This document shows, in pieces, positions 26,076-34,679 of a stretch of 64,000 nt of DNA. The stretch covers positions 1 through 64,000 of the forward strand of contig JABTUU010000002.1 in the NCBI GenBank assembly GCA_015075275.1, written 5' to 3'. How positions within the stretch are numbered: the stretch's first letter is position 1; the number at the start of each line of letters is the position of its first letter. This stretch comes from Anaerolineales bacterium (GTDB taxonomy: Bacteria; Chloroflexota; Anaerolineae; Anaerolineales; Villigracilaceae). Both the position numbers and the translations under genes were made by a program. The notes under the pieces are model-generated. The model worked only from the letters and a program-made list of their open reading frames with translations. It was not told where the DNA came from and did no database searches.

Positions 26076-27338
26076 ATGCAAACAACGATTCATCGTCCTA
26101 AACTTCAAATCGGAAAACACAGCGTTGACATCTTCCCCTACTGGATGGGGTTGCTGGTCGCTGGGCTGCTCTTTGGACTGATCGGCGCGTTCACCGTATT
26201 GCGCGACGGTCTACAAGTAACGGGGCTTTCCAACCGCGTCCCTTGGGGATTATGGATCTCTATTGATCTCTCCTCCATCGCTATGGGAGGTTCGGCGTTC
26301 GTATTCGGCGTGATCGTTTACCTCCTGCGATTGAAACGCTTCGAAACGATCGGAAAATTGGCGGTCTTGCTCGGATTCCTCGGATATTCCACCGCCGGCA
26401 TGGTGCTGCTGTTCGATCTCGGTCAACCGCTCCGTTTTTGGCACCCGGTCGTATTCTGGCAGCCTCATTCGCTCCTCTGGGAAGTGACGATGTGCGTGGT
26501 GCTTTACCTGACTGTGCTGGTCGCCGAAATGGCGCCGATCATTGTGGAACACCCCTTCTTCACGGATCATCCGCTCTATAAGAAATTTCCCATTGTCAAA
26601 AAAGCCGCCTCTGCCGCCAAAACGATTGCTCACTGGCTGCATAAAGCCGGCCCCGCCCTCGCCATCATCGGGCTGACGTTATCGCTTCTCCATCAAGCTT
26701 CGCTCGGCGCGACATACTCCGTCATCTCGGGACGCGGCGTTTGGTTCAATCAAAGCGCGCCGGTGCAATTCGTTTTATCCGCAATGAGCGGCGGGACGGC
26801 GCTATTATTCTTTTTAGGCGTTATCGTCTTCCGCGTCATGCGCCCCGGAACAGTTGAAGACAGCGCTTTATACGACGTTGCGCGGCTCTCCGGCGGTGTG
26901 ACGTTGCTGCTCACCTATCTGCGCCTATGGGATTGGGCGGTCACCAATTACTATTCGTTCGATCGCAACATCAGCCTACAAACTGAAGCGCTGAACGCAG
27001 TCGCTCCTTACTCGTTGTCATTTTGGATCGGGCAGGCGCTTCTGCCCATCATCGCCGGCTCCGTTCTGCTCGCGGCGAAATCAATCAAAAACTTCCGCTA
27101 TCTGATGGCGTTTGCGGTCATACCGATCTTCGCCGCCATCCTTATGCGTTGGAATTACAATTTCTCAGGGTTAATCGCCACTCCTACATACGCGCCCTTT
27201 ACGCCGACCATCATCGTTAACTCCTACGCTCCTACCTGGGTGGAGTTCTCGGTCGCTGCGCTGGTGATTTCCTACTGGTTGCTCATGTTCAGTCTCGCCA
27301 TTCGCTATCTGCCGTTTAAAGCGGAGAACGAGCGCTAG
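26076..27338 (+). CDS. NrfD/PsrC-type quinone-reactive membrane subunit (HybB branch)
   Basis: The 420-residue protein has about ten hydrophobic helices and NrfD-family features: a short start then PYWMGLLVAGLLFG, PWGLWISIDLSSIAMGG, and SLLHQASLGATYS, which resembles the HybB group. These proteins exchange electrons with membrane quinones and pass them to a ferredoxin subunit at the outer face. ATG 26076 is preceded by AAGGAAG; a TTG at 26070 overlaps the preceding stop. It is the last gene of the cytochrome group and would be the quinone entry or exit point of the chain NrfD, 4x[4Fe-4S], heptaheme, decaheme. Confidence 0.93.
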   Translation: MQTTIHRPKLQIGKHSVDIFPYWMGLLVAGLLFGLIGAFTVLRDGLQVTGLSNRVPWGLWISIDLSSIAMGGSAFVFGVIVYLLRLKRFETIGKLAVLLGFLGYSTAGMVLLFDLGQPLRFWHPVVFWQPHSLLWEVTMCVVLYLTVLVAEMAPIIVEHPFFTDHPLYKKFPIVKKAASAAKTIAHWLHKAGPALAIIGLTLSLLHQASLGATYSVISGRGVWFNQSAPVQFVLSAMSGGTALLFFLGVIVFRVMRPGTVEDSALYDVARLSGGVTLLLTYLRLWDWAVTNYYSFDRNISLQTEALNAVAPYSLSFWIGQALLPIIAGSVLLAAKSIKNFRYLMAFAVIPIFAAILMRWNYNFSGLIATPTYAPFTPTIIVNSYAPTWVEFSVAALVISYWLLMFSLAIRYLPFKAENER

Positions 27339-27370
27339 AACTGGAGGCGATGACGCTCTCTCGCTCACAG

Positions 27371-28102
27371 TTATTGAATCTGGCGCAAGCCTTTATAACC
27401 TTGATATAACTTCTGCGCCATATCGAACAGCGCGCGTCGTTCAGATTCGGTCGGTTTCTGATCCCCTTTGCCGTAAAATTGCAGCGTGACTGTCATTCGG
27501 TCTGCAACCACATTCGCCGGGTCAGAATCGTCCAAATTTAACGATCCAAATTGCTTCGCCCAGATTAAGAATTGCGTCCGTTCCGCGTCGGTCATCAAGT
27601 CTACGAACGACTTTGCCGCCGCATCCGGGTTCTCGGAACGACAATCGCTTCCATATACTTCGCCCGAAAGAAAAACGGTCGCGCGATCGCAGAACCCGGC
27701 AATGCCGCCATCCCGCTCCCATACAAGCGCGACAGTGGCGGGCAACATGCGGCTTTCATCCGCATTAACGCGATATTCAAACTCCAAGCCGTCTGTTTCC
27801 AGCGTGATGGTCCTACCGGGAGTAATCGCCTGCGCGCACATCACATCTTCAAGCGAGACTCCCAAACACGCATCGGTAAATTCCGTTTCAACGTCGCTGA
27901 CGACGCGGATTCTATCCATACTTACGCCCAAATTAAATGCCAGCCGTAAAACAGCCGCTTGTTGCGCTACCGTCAGCTGCACCGGAGTGGGCGTCGCGCG
28001 TATGCCGTCCACCGGGATAAAAGACTGCTCCTGCGGATTCGTCGTACGAGCGCACGCTGAAAGAGTCGCCACAAAGAGGATGATCAATACGAAACGTTTC
28101 AT
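27371..28102 (-). CDS. Hypothetical lipoprotein, type 1
   Basis: The 243-residue protein has a lipoprotein signal ending TLSAC, then about 225 residues without a recognised domain. Four cysteines in two near pairs (DACLG with DVMCAQ, and GFCDRA with GSDCRS) could form disulfides. The segment ALFDMAQKLYQGYKGL forms a helical C-terminus. AAGGAG precedes ATG 28102. Its 5' leader carries a GC palindrome followed by seven T residues (28114-28134), which could control it. It is convergent with nrfD, and no functional link is claimed. Confidence 0.7.
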   Translation of the reverse strand: MKRFVLIILFVATLSACARTTNPQEQSFIPVDGIRATPTPVQLTVAQQAAVLRLAFNLGVSMDRIRVVSDVETEFTDACLGVSLEDVMCAQAITPGRTITLETDGLEFEYRVNADESRMLPATVALVWERDGGIAGFCDRATVFLSGEVYGSDCRSENPDAAAKSFVDLMTDAERTQFLIWAKQFGSLNLDDSDPANVVADRMTVTLQFYGKGDQKPTESERRALFDMAQKLYQGYKGLRQIQ

Positions 28103-28113
28103 TTCTGCTCCTT

Positions 28114-28134
28114 AAAAAAAGGGGCGCGCGCCCC
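28114..28134 (-). promoter_or_regulatory. GC palindrome with T7 in the leader of the type 1 lipoprotein
   Basis: GGGGCGCGCGCCCC followed by TTTTTTT on the minus strand looks like a terminator, yet it lies directly before the ribosome site of the downstream gene. It may attenuate that gene or end transcription coming from upstream. Confidence 0.55.
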
Positions 28135-28156
28135 AGTCAGAATGTTCCAAAACCTG

Positions 28157-28162
28157 TATAAT
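28157..28162 (+). promoter_or_regulatory. -10 box for a leaderless message of the type 2 lipoprotein
   Basis: A perfect TATAAT ends 6 bases before ATG 28169, and no Shine-Dalgarno sequence lies between. Confidence 0.5.
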
Positions 28163-28168
28163 CTCGCC

Positions 28169-28777
28169 ATGCAAATTAAAGCCGTTCTTCTACTTTTGAT
28201 AATTCTAACCGCTTGCGCGCCCCAGTCAGACGCCGCCGTTCAAATACCGTTAGCGGTCGCTTCTACGCTGACAGCGCTTCCGACAAACGCGCCCGCGTCT
28301 ATCTCAACGCCGCTCCCCTCTCCGACCCCGTTCAATCTCGCCGGCTTGTTCTGCGAATATCAATTTTGCATTGGGCATCCCGTTGACATGGCGTTCTACG
28401 ATGTCAGCGCGCAACAAAACCCAGCCGCACCTAGCAGTTATTCGCAGGGACTGCTCGCCGCCTACAGCGGCAACTTGTTCATTCAGATAATCTGGCAATT
28501 AGCGCCCGGCGCGTCTGATCCCAATTTTTTACTCGACTTAATTCTGGAAGAGGGAATAGATACGCGCCTCGGCGCGCCTAGCATAACGTCAATTCGCAAC
28601 ATGAACGTAATCTCCATTACGATTGCCTCTGCCGCCACGTCGCTATTGCCTTACGGCGGCGCAGCGGCATGGACCTGCGGCGACCGCGTCTTTGCGTGGA
28701 AAGTCTATACGCCTGACGAATCTTCCGCGCCTGCGTTGTTCGACGCGGCTCTCGCTCGCTTCATCTGCAATCGCTGA
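28169..28777 (+). CDS. Hypothetical lipoprotein, type 2
   Basis: ATG 28169 begins a signal ending ILTAC, giving a 202-residue lipoprotein. A Ser/Thr/Pro-rich linker follows, then a C-terminal region with FCEYQFCIGHPVDMAFYD and a late Cys pair (WTCGDRVFAWKV and FICNR) suggesting disulfides. No catalytic motif is seen. The message is probably leaderless; the nine extra codons from an earlier in-frame start would contain the -10 box. The codons for CAPQS share a 16-base identical repeat with the intergenic palindrome upstream. It is convergent with mazG, 4 bases apart. Function unknown. Confidence 0.7.
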   Translation: MQIKAVLLLLIILTACAPQSDAAVQIPLAVASTLTALPTNAPASISTPLPSPTPFNLAGLFCEYQFCIGHPVDMAFYDVSAQQNPAAPSSYSQGLLAAYSGNLFIQIIWQLAPGASDPNFLLDLILEEGIDTRLGAPSITSIRNMNVISITIASAATSLLPYGGAAAWTCGDRVFAWKVYTPDESSAPALFDAALARFICNR

Positions 28778-28781
28778 CGAG

Positions 28782-29891
28782 TCAACGCCGCTCCAACTCT
28801 TTCGCCTCCTGCCATAGCGCATCCATTTCGCTCAACGTTAATTCAGATAAAGCCCGTCCTTGCTTCCTCGCGCCTTGTTCCACATATGAGAAACGTTTCT
28901 TGAATTTAGCGTTCGTTCCCCGTAATGCGGATTCGGCGTCCAGCTTCTTCCAAAGCGCAAAGTTGACCAACACAAAGAACAAGTCGCCGATCTCAGAGGC
29001 GAGTTCGGCATTTGTTTCAGCGCATTTAATCTCTTCGATCTCTTCCTTAATTTTATCTAACACGCCGTCAATCTCACCCCAGTCAAAACCGACTCGCGCG
29101 GCACGGCTTTGATATTCTTGCGCTTGAGTCAACGCAGGCAAGATCAACGAAACGCCGTCCAACAGCCCGCCGCCGTCCTTCTTCTTTCCTCTTTCTTTCT
29201 CCTTTAATTTCTCCCAATTCGCTAACACATCATCCGCATCGTCCACCTTTACGTCGCCGAATACATGCGGATGTCGGCGCACGATCTTCGAGTGAATTCC
29301 CTGAATCACCTGCGTTATATTAAACCGTCCATCTTCATTCGCAATTTGCGCGTGTAGAACAATCTGCAGCAACAAATCGCCGAACTCCTCGCACATCTGA
29401 GTGGAATCGCCTGAATCGATCGCGGCAATCGCCTCATAGGTTTCTTCCAACAAGTGTCTTCTCAGCGACTCATGCGTTTGCTCGCGATCCCACGGACAAC
29501 CGTTTGGCGCACGCAGATGAGCCACGATCTCGGTGAACGACTCGAACGACGTCCCTTCGCCGAGCGCGGGAACAAACCAACAGACCGAATCGGAAATTGA
29601 GAAATTAGAAAAAAAGCCTACTCTTTCTTCTTTCGATTCCCCGCCTTCTACAACGCAAACTGCATGTTCGTTCGGGTACACCTCCAACAGCGTGCCTTTT
29701 ATCTTCAACGCCAACTCTTTCGAATTGATTCCGAGAATCAGCGCCGGCGTCTCTGGCGGAAACGGCGGCACATAGGCTGAAGCGAAAGCGGACGCGTCAA
29801 TCAGAGTCAGTTGCGAGGGCAAAGAGACGCGCAGCGCGCCAATAGCCTGAGCGGCGAGAGATAAATCCATAAGATGATCCAATCTATACAT
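28782..29891 (-). CDS. mazG: Nucleoside triphosphate pyrophosphohydrolase MazG with partial methylase remnant
   Basis: MazG hydrolyses (d)NTPs to the monophosphates and pyrophosphate, which cleans or regulates the nucleotide pool. The C-terminal ~255 of 369 residues hold the MazG core: LRAPNGCPWDREQTHESLRR, the metal motif EETYEAIAAID with EEFGDLLLQIVLHAQIA, and a second EIGDLFFVLVN half. The first ~110 residues resemble the C-terminal half of the tetrapyrrole-methylase-like domain fused to MazG in YabN (PPFPPETPALILG and LEVYPNEH), without its SAM-binding half. ATG 29891 follows the rpsI terminator, so it is separate from the ribosomal operon. Confidence 0.93.
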   Translation of the reverse strand: MYRLDHLMDLSLAAQAIGALRVSLPSQLTLIDASAFASAYVPPFPPETPALILGINSKELALKIKGTLLEVYPNEHAVCVVEGGESKEERVGFFSNFSISDSVCWFVPALGEGTSFESFTEIVAHLRAPNGCPWDREQTHESLRRHLLEETYEAIAAIDSGDSTQMCEEFGDLLLQIVLHAQIANEDGRFNITQVIQGIHSKIVRRHPHVFGDVKVDDADDVLANWEKLKEKERGKKKDGGGLLDGVSLILPALTQAQEYQSRAARVGFDWGEIDGVLDKIKEEIEEIKCAETNAELASEIGDLFFVLVNFALWKKLDAESALRGTNAKFKKRFSYVEQGARKQGRALSELTLSEMDALWQEAKELERR

Positions 29892-29935
29892 TAAATATAA
29901 AACGTAATGCGAAACGGGCGTCGCGCATTACGTTT
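29890..29935 (-). terminator. Terminator of the ribosomal superoperon after rpsI
   Basis: AAACGTAATGCG pairs with CGCATTACGTTT (plus 29900-29911 and 29924-29935), and the minus strand continues TTTTATATTT. It separates rpsI from mazG. Confidence 0.82.
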
Positions 29936-29970
29936 ACAGTTGCAGCTTGGAACGTGAGACTTGAAACGAA

Positions 29971-30366
29971 TTAACGCTTCGTGTAGGTCGGCGCCTTACG
30001 AGCCTTCTTAAGACCCGGCTTCTTGCGCTCCTTAATGCGAGCGTCGCGAGTGAGCAAGCCATGCTTGCGAAGCGCCGGCGTCCAGTCGCCATTGAGCGAG
30101 GCAAGCGCGCGAGCCAGTCCGAGCCGTACGGCTTCTGTCTGCCCAGCCGCACCGCCGCCATTTACCTTGACGGTTACATCGTATTTTCTCACGTCTTGTC
30201 CCACCGCATCGAAGGCGCGCAAAATATCCTGCAAGTCGCCTAGGCGAGGAAAGTACGCGCCAGCTTCCTTTTCATTCACTGTGAAACTTCCAGAGCCATC
30301 CATCACGCGAACGCGCGCGGCGCTGGCTTTACGGCGACCTACCGCTTCATAATATTGAACAGCCAT
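29971..30366 (-). CDS. rpsI: 30S ribosomal protein uS9
   Basis: The 131 residues begin AVQYYEAVGRRKASAARVR and end in the basic tail KARKAPTYTKR, which reaches the P-site tRNA in known ribosomes. GGGAAGQTEAVRLGLARAL is the conserved core. It is the last gene of the cluster, 19 bases after rplM, as in many bacteria where L13 and S9 form a pair. Confidence 0.98.
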   Translation of the reverse strand: MAVQYYEAVGRRKASAARVRVMDGSGSFTVNEKEAGAYFPRLGDLQDILRAFDAVGQDVRKYDVTVKVNGGGAAGQTEAVRLGLARALASLNGDWTPALRKHGLLTRDARIKERKKPGLKKARKAPTYTKR

Positions 30367-30385
30367 ATTTTCTTCCTTTTTTTCT

Positions 30386-30826
30386 CTATGCCAATGGCGC
30401 AGGGTTGTTCGTGCCGTGCGGGTGATTCGAGCCCGCGTAGATCTTCAGGCGCTTTAATAAGGCGCGCCCCATACGATTCTTTGGCAACATGCCCCAGACC
30501 GCTTCACGCAATACACGATCAGGGTGTTTCTCCAACTGGTCGCGCAGGCTCACCGATTTGAGTCCGCCAGGATAGCTCGAGTGACGATGATACATCTTCG
30601 TCGTCAGCTTCGATTGCGTCTTCGTACCGGTAACGGTTACGCGTTCGGCATTAATCACAACAACAAAGTCGCCCATTTGCACGCCGGGCGTGAAAGTGGG
30701 TTTATGTTTTCCAAGCAACGCATGAGCGATGCGCGTCGCCACGCGCCCAAGGTTTTGTCCTTCAGCGTCTACAAGCAACCATTGGCGCTCGATCTCGCTT
30801 GCTTTCGGATAGTACGATTTGTACAC
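30386..30826 (-). CDS. rplM: 50S ribosomal protein uL13
   Basis: The 146-residue protein shows WLLVDAEGQNLGRVATRIA, GKHKPTFTPGVQMGDFVVV and AVWGMLPKNRMGR, all standard for L13, an early 23S rRNA-binding assembly protein. It lies 42 bases after truA and directly before rpsI. Length is normal. Confidence 0.98.
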   Translation of the reverse strand: MYKSYYPKASEIERQWLLVDAEGQNLGRVATRIAHALLGKHKPTFTPGVQMGDFVVVINAERVTVTGTKTQSKLTTKMYHRHSSYPGGLKSVSLRDQLEKHPDRVLREAVWGMLPKNRMGRALLKRLKIYAGSNHPHGTNNPAPLA

Positions 30827-30868
30827 GTTCAGTCTCTCCGTTTCTTTCGTTCTTTCTTTCTATAATAT

Positions 30869-31633
30869 CTAATGTATTGACTCTTGATATTGTACTGCAA
30901 TAAGCGTTAACCCACACGCGGGAGCAAGACCTGCAGGGAGCGCGCTTCGTTCGCGCCTTGCAGTTGGCTTCAAATTTTCAGCGATTGTTTCCGCCGAAAT
31001 CTTTCGTTGCCCTACAGCCGCCTGAACAAAGACCATTCGCCGCGCCATACGGTATAGAAAAGAATCTGCTTCTACATCGAACTGCCACTGGTCCTCTTCT
31101 ATGCGAGTCCAAGTCGCCCTCATCACTGTTCGCGCCGTCGTTCCATTCGGAGACGTTGGCGAGCCGAAAGCAAAGAAGTCGTGTTCGCCTAGAAACATCT
31201 GCGAGGCTTCTCTGAGCAAGTCATCATCCAAAGCGGAATTCAATCTCCATGCGAAACGTTCCCGCATCGGGTCGCGCAATGCGCCGCAAAACAACCGATA
31301 CCGATACGTTCGCGATACAGCGTCGAAGCGTGGGTGAAAATCATCACGAACGACTTTGGCGCCCCAGATCGCCATATCTTTCGGCAACGTCACGTTCAGA
31401 GCGCGAATAAGGTCTTCGTCTGTATGTCGCCATTCGAGGTCGCACGCGGCAACTTGTCCCGTCGCATGAACGCCCGCGTCCGTTCTCCCCGAAAGGAGCG
31501 CCGAACGTCCCCTCCAGCCTAAAGAACGCAATGCGCGTTCAAGCTCGCCTTGCGCTGTGCGCTTCTGCGCCTGCCGCTGACTTCCGAAAAAGTTCGCGCC
31601 GTCGTAGGCAAGAGTCAATTGGTAACGTGCCAT
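30869..31633 (-). CDS. truA: tRNA pseudouridine synthase A
   Basis: TruA turns uridines 38-40 of the tRNA anticodon arm into pseudouridine. The 254 residues include LSGRTDAGVHATGQV, whose aspartate is the catalytic nucleophile, YRYRLF in the conserved second motif, and FLYRMARRMV near the C-terminus. The start MARYQLTLAYDGANFFGSQ is the family opening. It lies between rplQ and rplM, its frequent place in Gram-positive and Chloroflexota clusters. Confidence 0.97.
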   Translation of the reverse strand: MARYQLTLAYDGANFFGSQRQAQKRTAQGELERALRSLGWRGRSALLSGRTDAGVHATGQVAACDLEWRHTDEDLIRALNVTLPKDMAIWGAKVVRDDFHPRFDAVSRTYRYRLFCGALRDPMRERFAWRLNSALDDDLLREASQMFLGEHDFFAFGSPTSPNGTTARTVMRATWTRIEEDQWQFDVEADSFLYRMARRMVFVQAAVGQRKISAETIAENLKPTARRERSALPAGLAPACGLTLIAVQYQESIH

Positions 31634-31663
31634 GAAAAGAGAATAGACTCTACTCTCTAATCC

Positions 31664-32041
31664 TTATTCTTCCACTAATTCGAGAATTACCATCTCAGCC
31701 GAATCGCCCATGCGCGGACCGAGTTTCAACATACGCGTGTACCCGCCGTTGCGGCTGGTAAAGCGCGGAGCGATATCGTCGAACAATTGCTTGATGACTT
31801 GATTATCGCCTAATTTAGAGACTGCAAGACGCCGCGCATGAACTTTTTGTTCGGGGGTCGCTTCGACGCTATTGCGCGCCAGCGTGATCAATCGTTCCGC
31901 GTCGCCGCGAATGGCGGCGGCTTTCGCGCGGGTAGTGCGAATGCGCCCATGCGTGAAAAATTGTTTGATAAGGTTGCGCCGCAACGCTGTGCGCGCTCCC
32001 GACGTTCGCCCTAACCGGTAACCAGAAATTTGATGTCGCAT
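31664..32041 (-). CDS. rplQ: 50S ribosomal protein bL17
   Basis: The 125 residues start MRHQISGYRLGRTSGARTAL, followed by RRNLIKQFFTHGRIRTT, the L17 signature. It lies 6 bases after rpoA, the standard alpha-operon arrangement. The C-terminus is short (ILELVEE). Confidence 0.98.
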   Translation of the reverse strand: MRHQISGYRLGRTSGARTALRRNLIKQFFTHGRIRTTRAKAAAIRGDAERLITLARNSVEATPEQKVHARRLAVSKLGDNQVIKQLFDDIAPRFTSRNGGYTRMLKLGPRMGDSAEMVILELVEE

Positions 32042-32047
32042 TACAAA

Positions 32048-33016
32048 TTACTCCGCAGAATTCGTTTCGTCTTTGAGATAGCCTTTTTCGCTCATCTTTT
32101 GGCGCAGTTCGTCAAGGCTCTTCTCGCCAAAATTACGGATGGACATGACCGCGTTTTCGCCTTTCTCAAGTAAGTCGAGCACATCGCCAACAGTGGCAAT
32201 GCCCGTACGTTTGAGCGAGTTAAACACTCGCACCGAGAGATCGAGCGCTTCGACCGGCGTGTCCATCAGTTCGCTGTTCGCGCGGCTTCCGCCTATTTCT
32301 TTTTCGACGGCAATAGTCAACGATTCCTCGTTGACGCCGGCGATATAGCGCAAGTGATCAATGATTAATCGTGCAGCGCCGCTCAAGGCGCGCTCTGGCG
32401 AGATCGAGCCGTCCGTCCAAATCTCAAGATTCAGTTTGTCGTAGTTCGTGCTCTGCCCCACGCGGGCCGAGGTCACTTCCCAATTCACGCGTTTCACCGG
32501 GCTGTAGATCGCGTCAATCGGCAGTTCGCCAATAGGCATATGGCCGCTGCGTTCGTTAGCGGGCGAGTAGCCGCGTCCGCGCTCGACCGTGAATTCAAGG
32601 TCCAGCTTGGTTTTAGGGTTATCCACCGTGAAAAGGAAGAGTTCGGGGTTCACAACCTCGATCTCAGCGGGGGTGATAATATCCGCCGCCGTGACCGTTC
32701 CTTCGCCGCGCACTTCCAAGTGCATTCGAGCGCTGTCCACTCCATCCAACTTGAGCCGCAGTTGCTTAACCTGCAAGATCACCTGGATGACGTCTTCGCG
32801 CACGCCGGGGATTTCGCTAAACTCGTGCAACACATCCGCGATTCGAATCGCGGTGACGGCGGCTCCTTCAAGAGAAGAGAGCAGCACACGCCGCAAAGCG
32901 TTTCCTAAGGTAACGCCATAGCCGCGCTCCAGCGGGCTGATAACAAATTTGCCATAGTTTCGAGCCTCAGCCTCGCGCTCGATCTTCGGCATGACCATAT
33001 TCATGATACCCGTCAC
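32048..33016 (-). CDS. rpoA: RNA polymerase alpha subunit
   Basis: The 322-residue alpha subunit has the N-terminal assembly domain (ISPLERGYGVTLGNALRRV and LSSLEGAAVTAI) and a C-terminal domain (about 255-315) with SVRVFNSLKRTGIATVGDV and FGEKSLDELRQKM, which contacts promoter UP elements and activators. GTG 33016 with AGGTG before it is likely the start; ATG 33004 is an alternative. It dimerises to start RNA polymerase assembly with RpoB and RpoC. Confidence 0.97.
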   Translation of the reverse strand: MTGIMNMVMPKIEREAEARNYGKFVISPLERGYGVTLGNALRRVLLSSLEGAAVTAIRIADVLHEFSEIPGVREDVIQVILQVKQLRLKLDGVDSARMHLEVRGEGTVTAADIITPAEIEVVNPELFLFTVDNPKTKLDLEFTVERGRGYSPANERSGHMPIGELPIDAIYSPVKRVNWEVTSARVGQSTNYDKLNLEIWTDGSISPERALSGAARLIIDHLRYIAGVNEESLTIAVEKEIGGSRANSELMDTPVEALDLSVRVFNSLKRTGIATVGDVLDLLEKGENAVMSIRNFGEKSLDELRQKMSEKGYLKDETNSAE

Positions 33017-33076
33017 GGTTCACCTCTATGCTTCGCTAATCTTTGCGGCGGGAAATATTCGCCGCCGTTCCAACTA

Positions 33077-33727
33077 CTACCGTGAGTAGTATTCTACGAT
33101 CAATTGCTCGTTCAAAGTCCCATCAATTTCAGGGCGCTCAGGCAAACGTTGAATCGCGCCCGTTAACTCTTTCGAGTCGCGGCTCAACCAGCTGGGCGAC
33201 GTGCGCGCCTCAGCCAGATCGCCGAGTTCTTTGAAGTAAGATAGTTTGCGCGAGCCTTCGCGCACCGTAACCGTATCGCCCTGATTCAACAACATCGAAG
33301 GAACGTCGGCGCGGCGACCGTTGACCGCAAAGTGACCGTGAGCCACCAACAAACGCGCCTGAGGGCGGCTCGATGCGAATCCGAGACGAAAGACCACGTT
33401 GTCTAAACGCGACTCAAGGATTTGCAACAAGTTCAGGCCGGTCAAGCCGCGGCGTTGAAGGGCGATCTCATAATAGCGACGGAACTGCCGCTCAAGAACG
33501 CCGTACACGCGACGCGCGCGTTGCTTCGCGCGCAACTGACGGAGGTAATCGGACTCGCGTCCCATGCGGCTGCCGCCGCCTCGGCTGCCCGTGCGCCCGT
33601 GCTGCCCAGGCGCAAAGCTGCGCCTTTCAAACGCGCATTTCGGGGTAAAACAGCGCTCCCCTTTTAAGTACAATTTCTCGCCTTCGCGCCGGCAAAGTTT
33701 GCAAGCCGGACTAAGATTTTTTGACAT
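33077..33727 (-). CDS. rpsD: 30S ribosomal protein uS4, zinc form
   Basis: The 216 residues open with a zinc knuckle (CKLCRREGEKLYLKG and ERCFTPKC, four cysteines). The S4 RNA-binding domain follows (LESRLDNVVFRLGFASSRP and ARLLVAHGHFAVNGRR). S4 nucleates 16S rRNA folding. The gene is between rpsK and rpoA, with a 60-base gap before rpoA that may hold a translational control site; none was proven. Confidence 0.97.
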   Translation of the reverse strand: MSKNLSPACKLCRREGEKLYLKGERCFTPKCAFERRSFAPGQHGRTGSRGGGSRMGRESDYLRQLRAKQRARRVYGVLERQFRRYYEIALQRRGLTGLNLLQILESRLDNVVFRLGFASSRPQARLLVAHGHFAVNGRRADVPSMLLNQGDTVTVREGSRKLSYFKELGDLAEARTSPSWLSRDSKELTGAIQRLPERPEIDGTLNEQLIVEYYSR

Positions 33728-33750
33728 AATTTACTATCCTCTATATCGGA

Positions 33751-34155
33751 CTACACGCGCCGCTTCTTAGGCGGACGACAACCATTGTGCGGGATCGGGG
33801 TAATATCGGAGATCAAACGCACTTTCAGTCCCATCGCCTGCACTGCGCGGATGGCGTTTTCGCGGCCAGGTCCAGGTCCCTTAACGTACAGTTCAACTTC
33901 CTGAATTCCGAATTGCTGCGCGGCTTTGATCGCCTGCTCAGCCGCCAAACGCGCTGCAAAAGGCGTGCTTTTCCGAGAGCCTTTGAAACCCGCCGAGCCG
34001 GAACTTCCCCATGCCAGCGTATTGCCGTCCATATCGGTGACGGTGATAATAGTATTGTTGAACGAGGCAAAGATATGCACCTGCCCCGCCGACAATACGC
34101 GTTTGACTTTCTTGGCGCCAGTTGTACGGCGCGCGGAACGAACGCTTTGAGCCAT
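33751..34155 (-). CDS. rpsK: 30S ribosomal protein uS11
   Basis: The 134 residues include the core [38 protein letters not shown] and the C-terminal [15 protein letters not shown], all diagnostic of S11, which lines the platform near the E site. It lies 15 bases after rpsM. Confidence 0.98.
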   Translation of the reverse strand: MAQSVRSARRTTGAKKVKRVLSAGQVHIFASFNNTIITVTDMDGNTLAWGSSGSAGFKGSRKSTPFAARLAAEQAIKAAQQFGIQEVELYVKGPGPGRENAIRAVQAMGLKVRLISDITPIPHNGCRPPKKRRV

Positions 34156-34170
34156 AATTCTCCTGCCTCT

Positions 34171-34557
34171 TTACTTCTTTGCGCCGCGGCGTTTTCCGCG
34201 ACCAGCGACGGTTTTCTTGGAGCCCTTGCGGGTGCGCGCGTTGGTTTTTGAACGCTGTCCGCGGACGGGCAGGTTGCGACGATGACGCAAGCCGCGATAC
34301 GATCCGATTTCGATCAATCGCTTAATGCTCATTTGCACGTCGCGACGCAAGTCGCCTTCCACCTTGTAGTTCTTGCCGATAAATTCGCGGATCGCCGAAA
34401 CATCCGCTTCGGTCAAGTCTTTCACCCGCACATCGGGATTCACGCCCGTTTGCGCCAAGATCGCGCGCGCGCGCGTTGAGCCGATACCGTATAAATAAGT
34501 TAGACCTACTTCCACGCGCTTGTTGCGCGGGAGATCAACGCCTTCAATTCTCGCCAT
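34171..34557 (-). CDS. rpsM: 30S ribosomal protein uS13
   Basis: The 128 residues start [20 protein letters not shown] and include [31 protein letters not shown] and the basic C-terminal tail that touches P-site tRNA. Normal length. It follows rpmJ by 8 bases. Confidence 0.98.
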   Translation of the reverse strand: MARIEGVDLPRNKRVEVGLTYLYGIGSTRARAILAQTGVNPDVRVKDLTEADVSAIREFIGKNYKVEGDLRRDVQMSIKRLIEIGSYRGLRHRRNLPVRGQRSKTNARTRKGSKKTVAGRGKRRGAKK

Positions 34558-34565
34558 GGTTCACA

Positions 34566-34679
34566 CTATCCCTGTCGTTGCTTATGTTTTGGATTTTCGC
34601 AGATCACGTAGATTCTGCCTTTGCGCCGAATGATTCTACATTTGGCGCAGCGTTTCCGTATGGACGGTGATACTTTCAT
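34566..34679 (-). CDS. rpmJ: 50S ribosomal protein bL36, zinc form
   Basis: A 37-residue gene (ATG 34677-34679, TAG 34566-34568). [14 protein letters not shown] carries Cys 11 and 14; Cys 27 and His 32 complete the zinc site of the zinc-binding type. It stands directly upstream of rpsM. Between it and map, where infA is usual, there are only 91 bases with no gene. Confidence 0.95.
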   Translation of the reverse strand: MKVSPSIRKRCAKCRIIRRKGRIYVICENPKHKQRQG

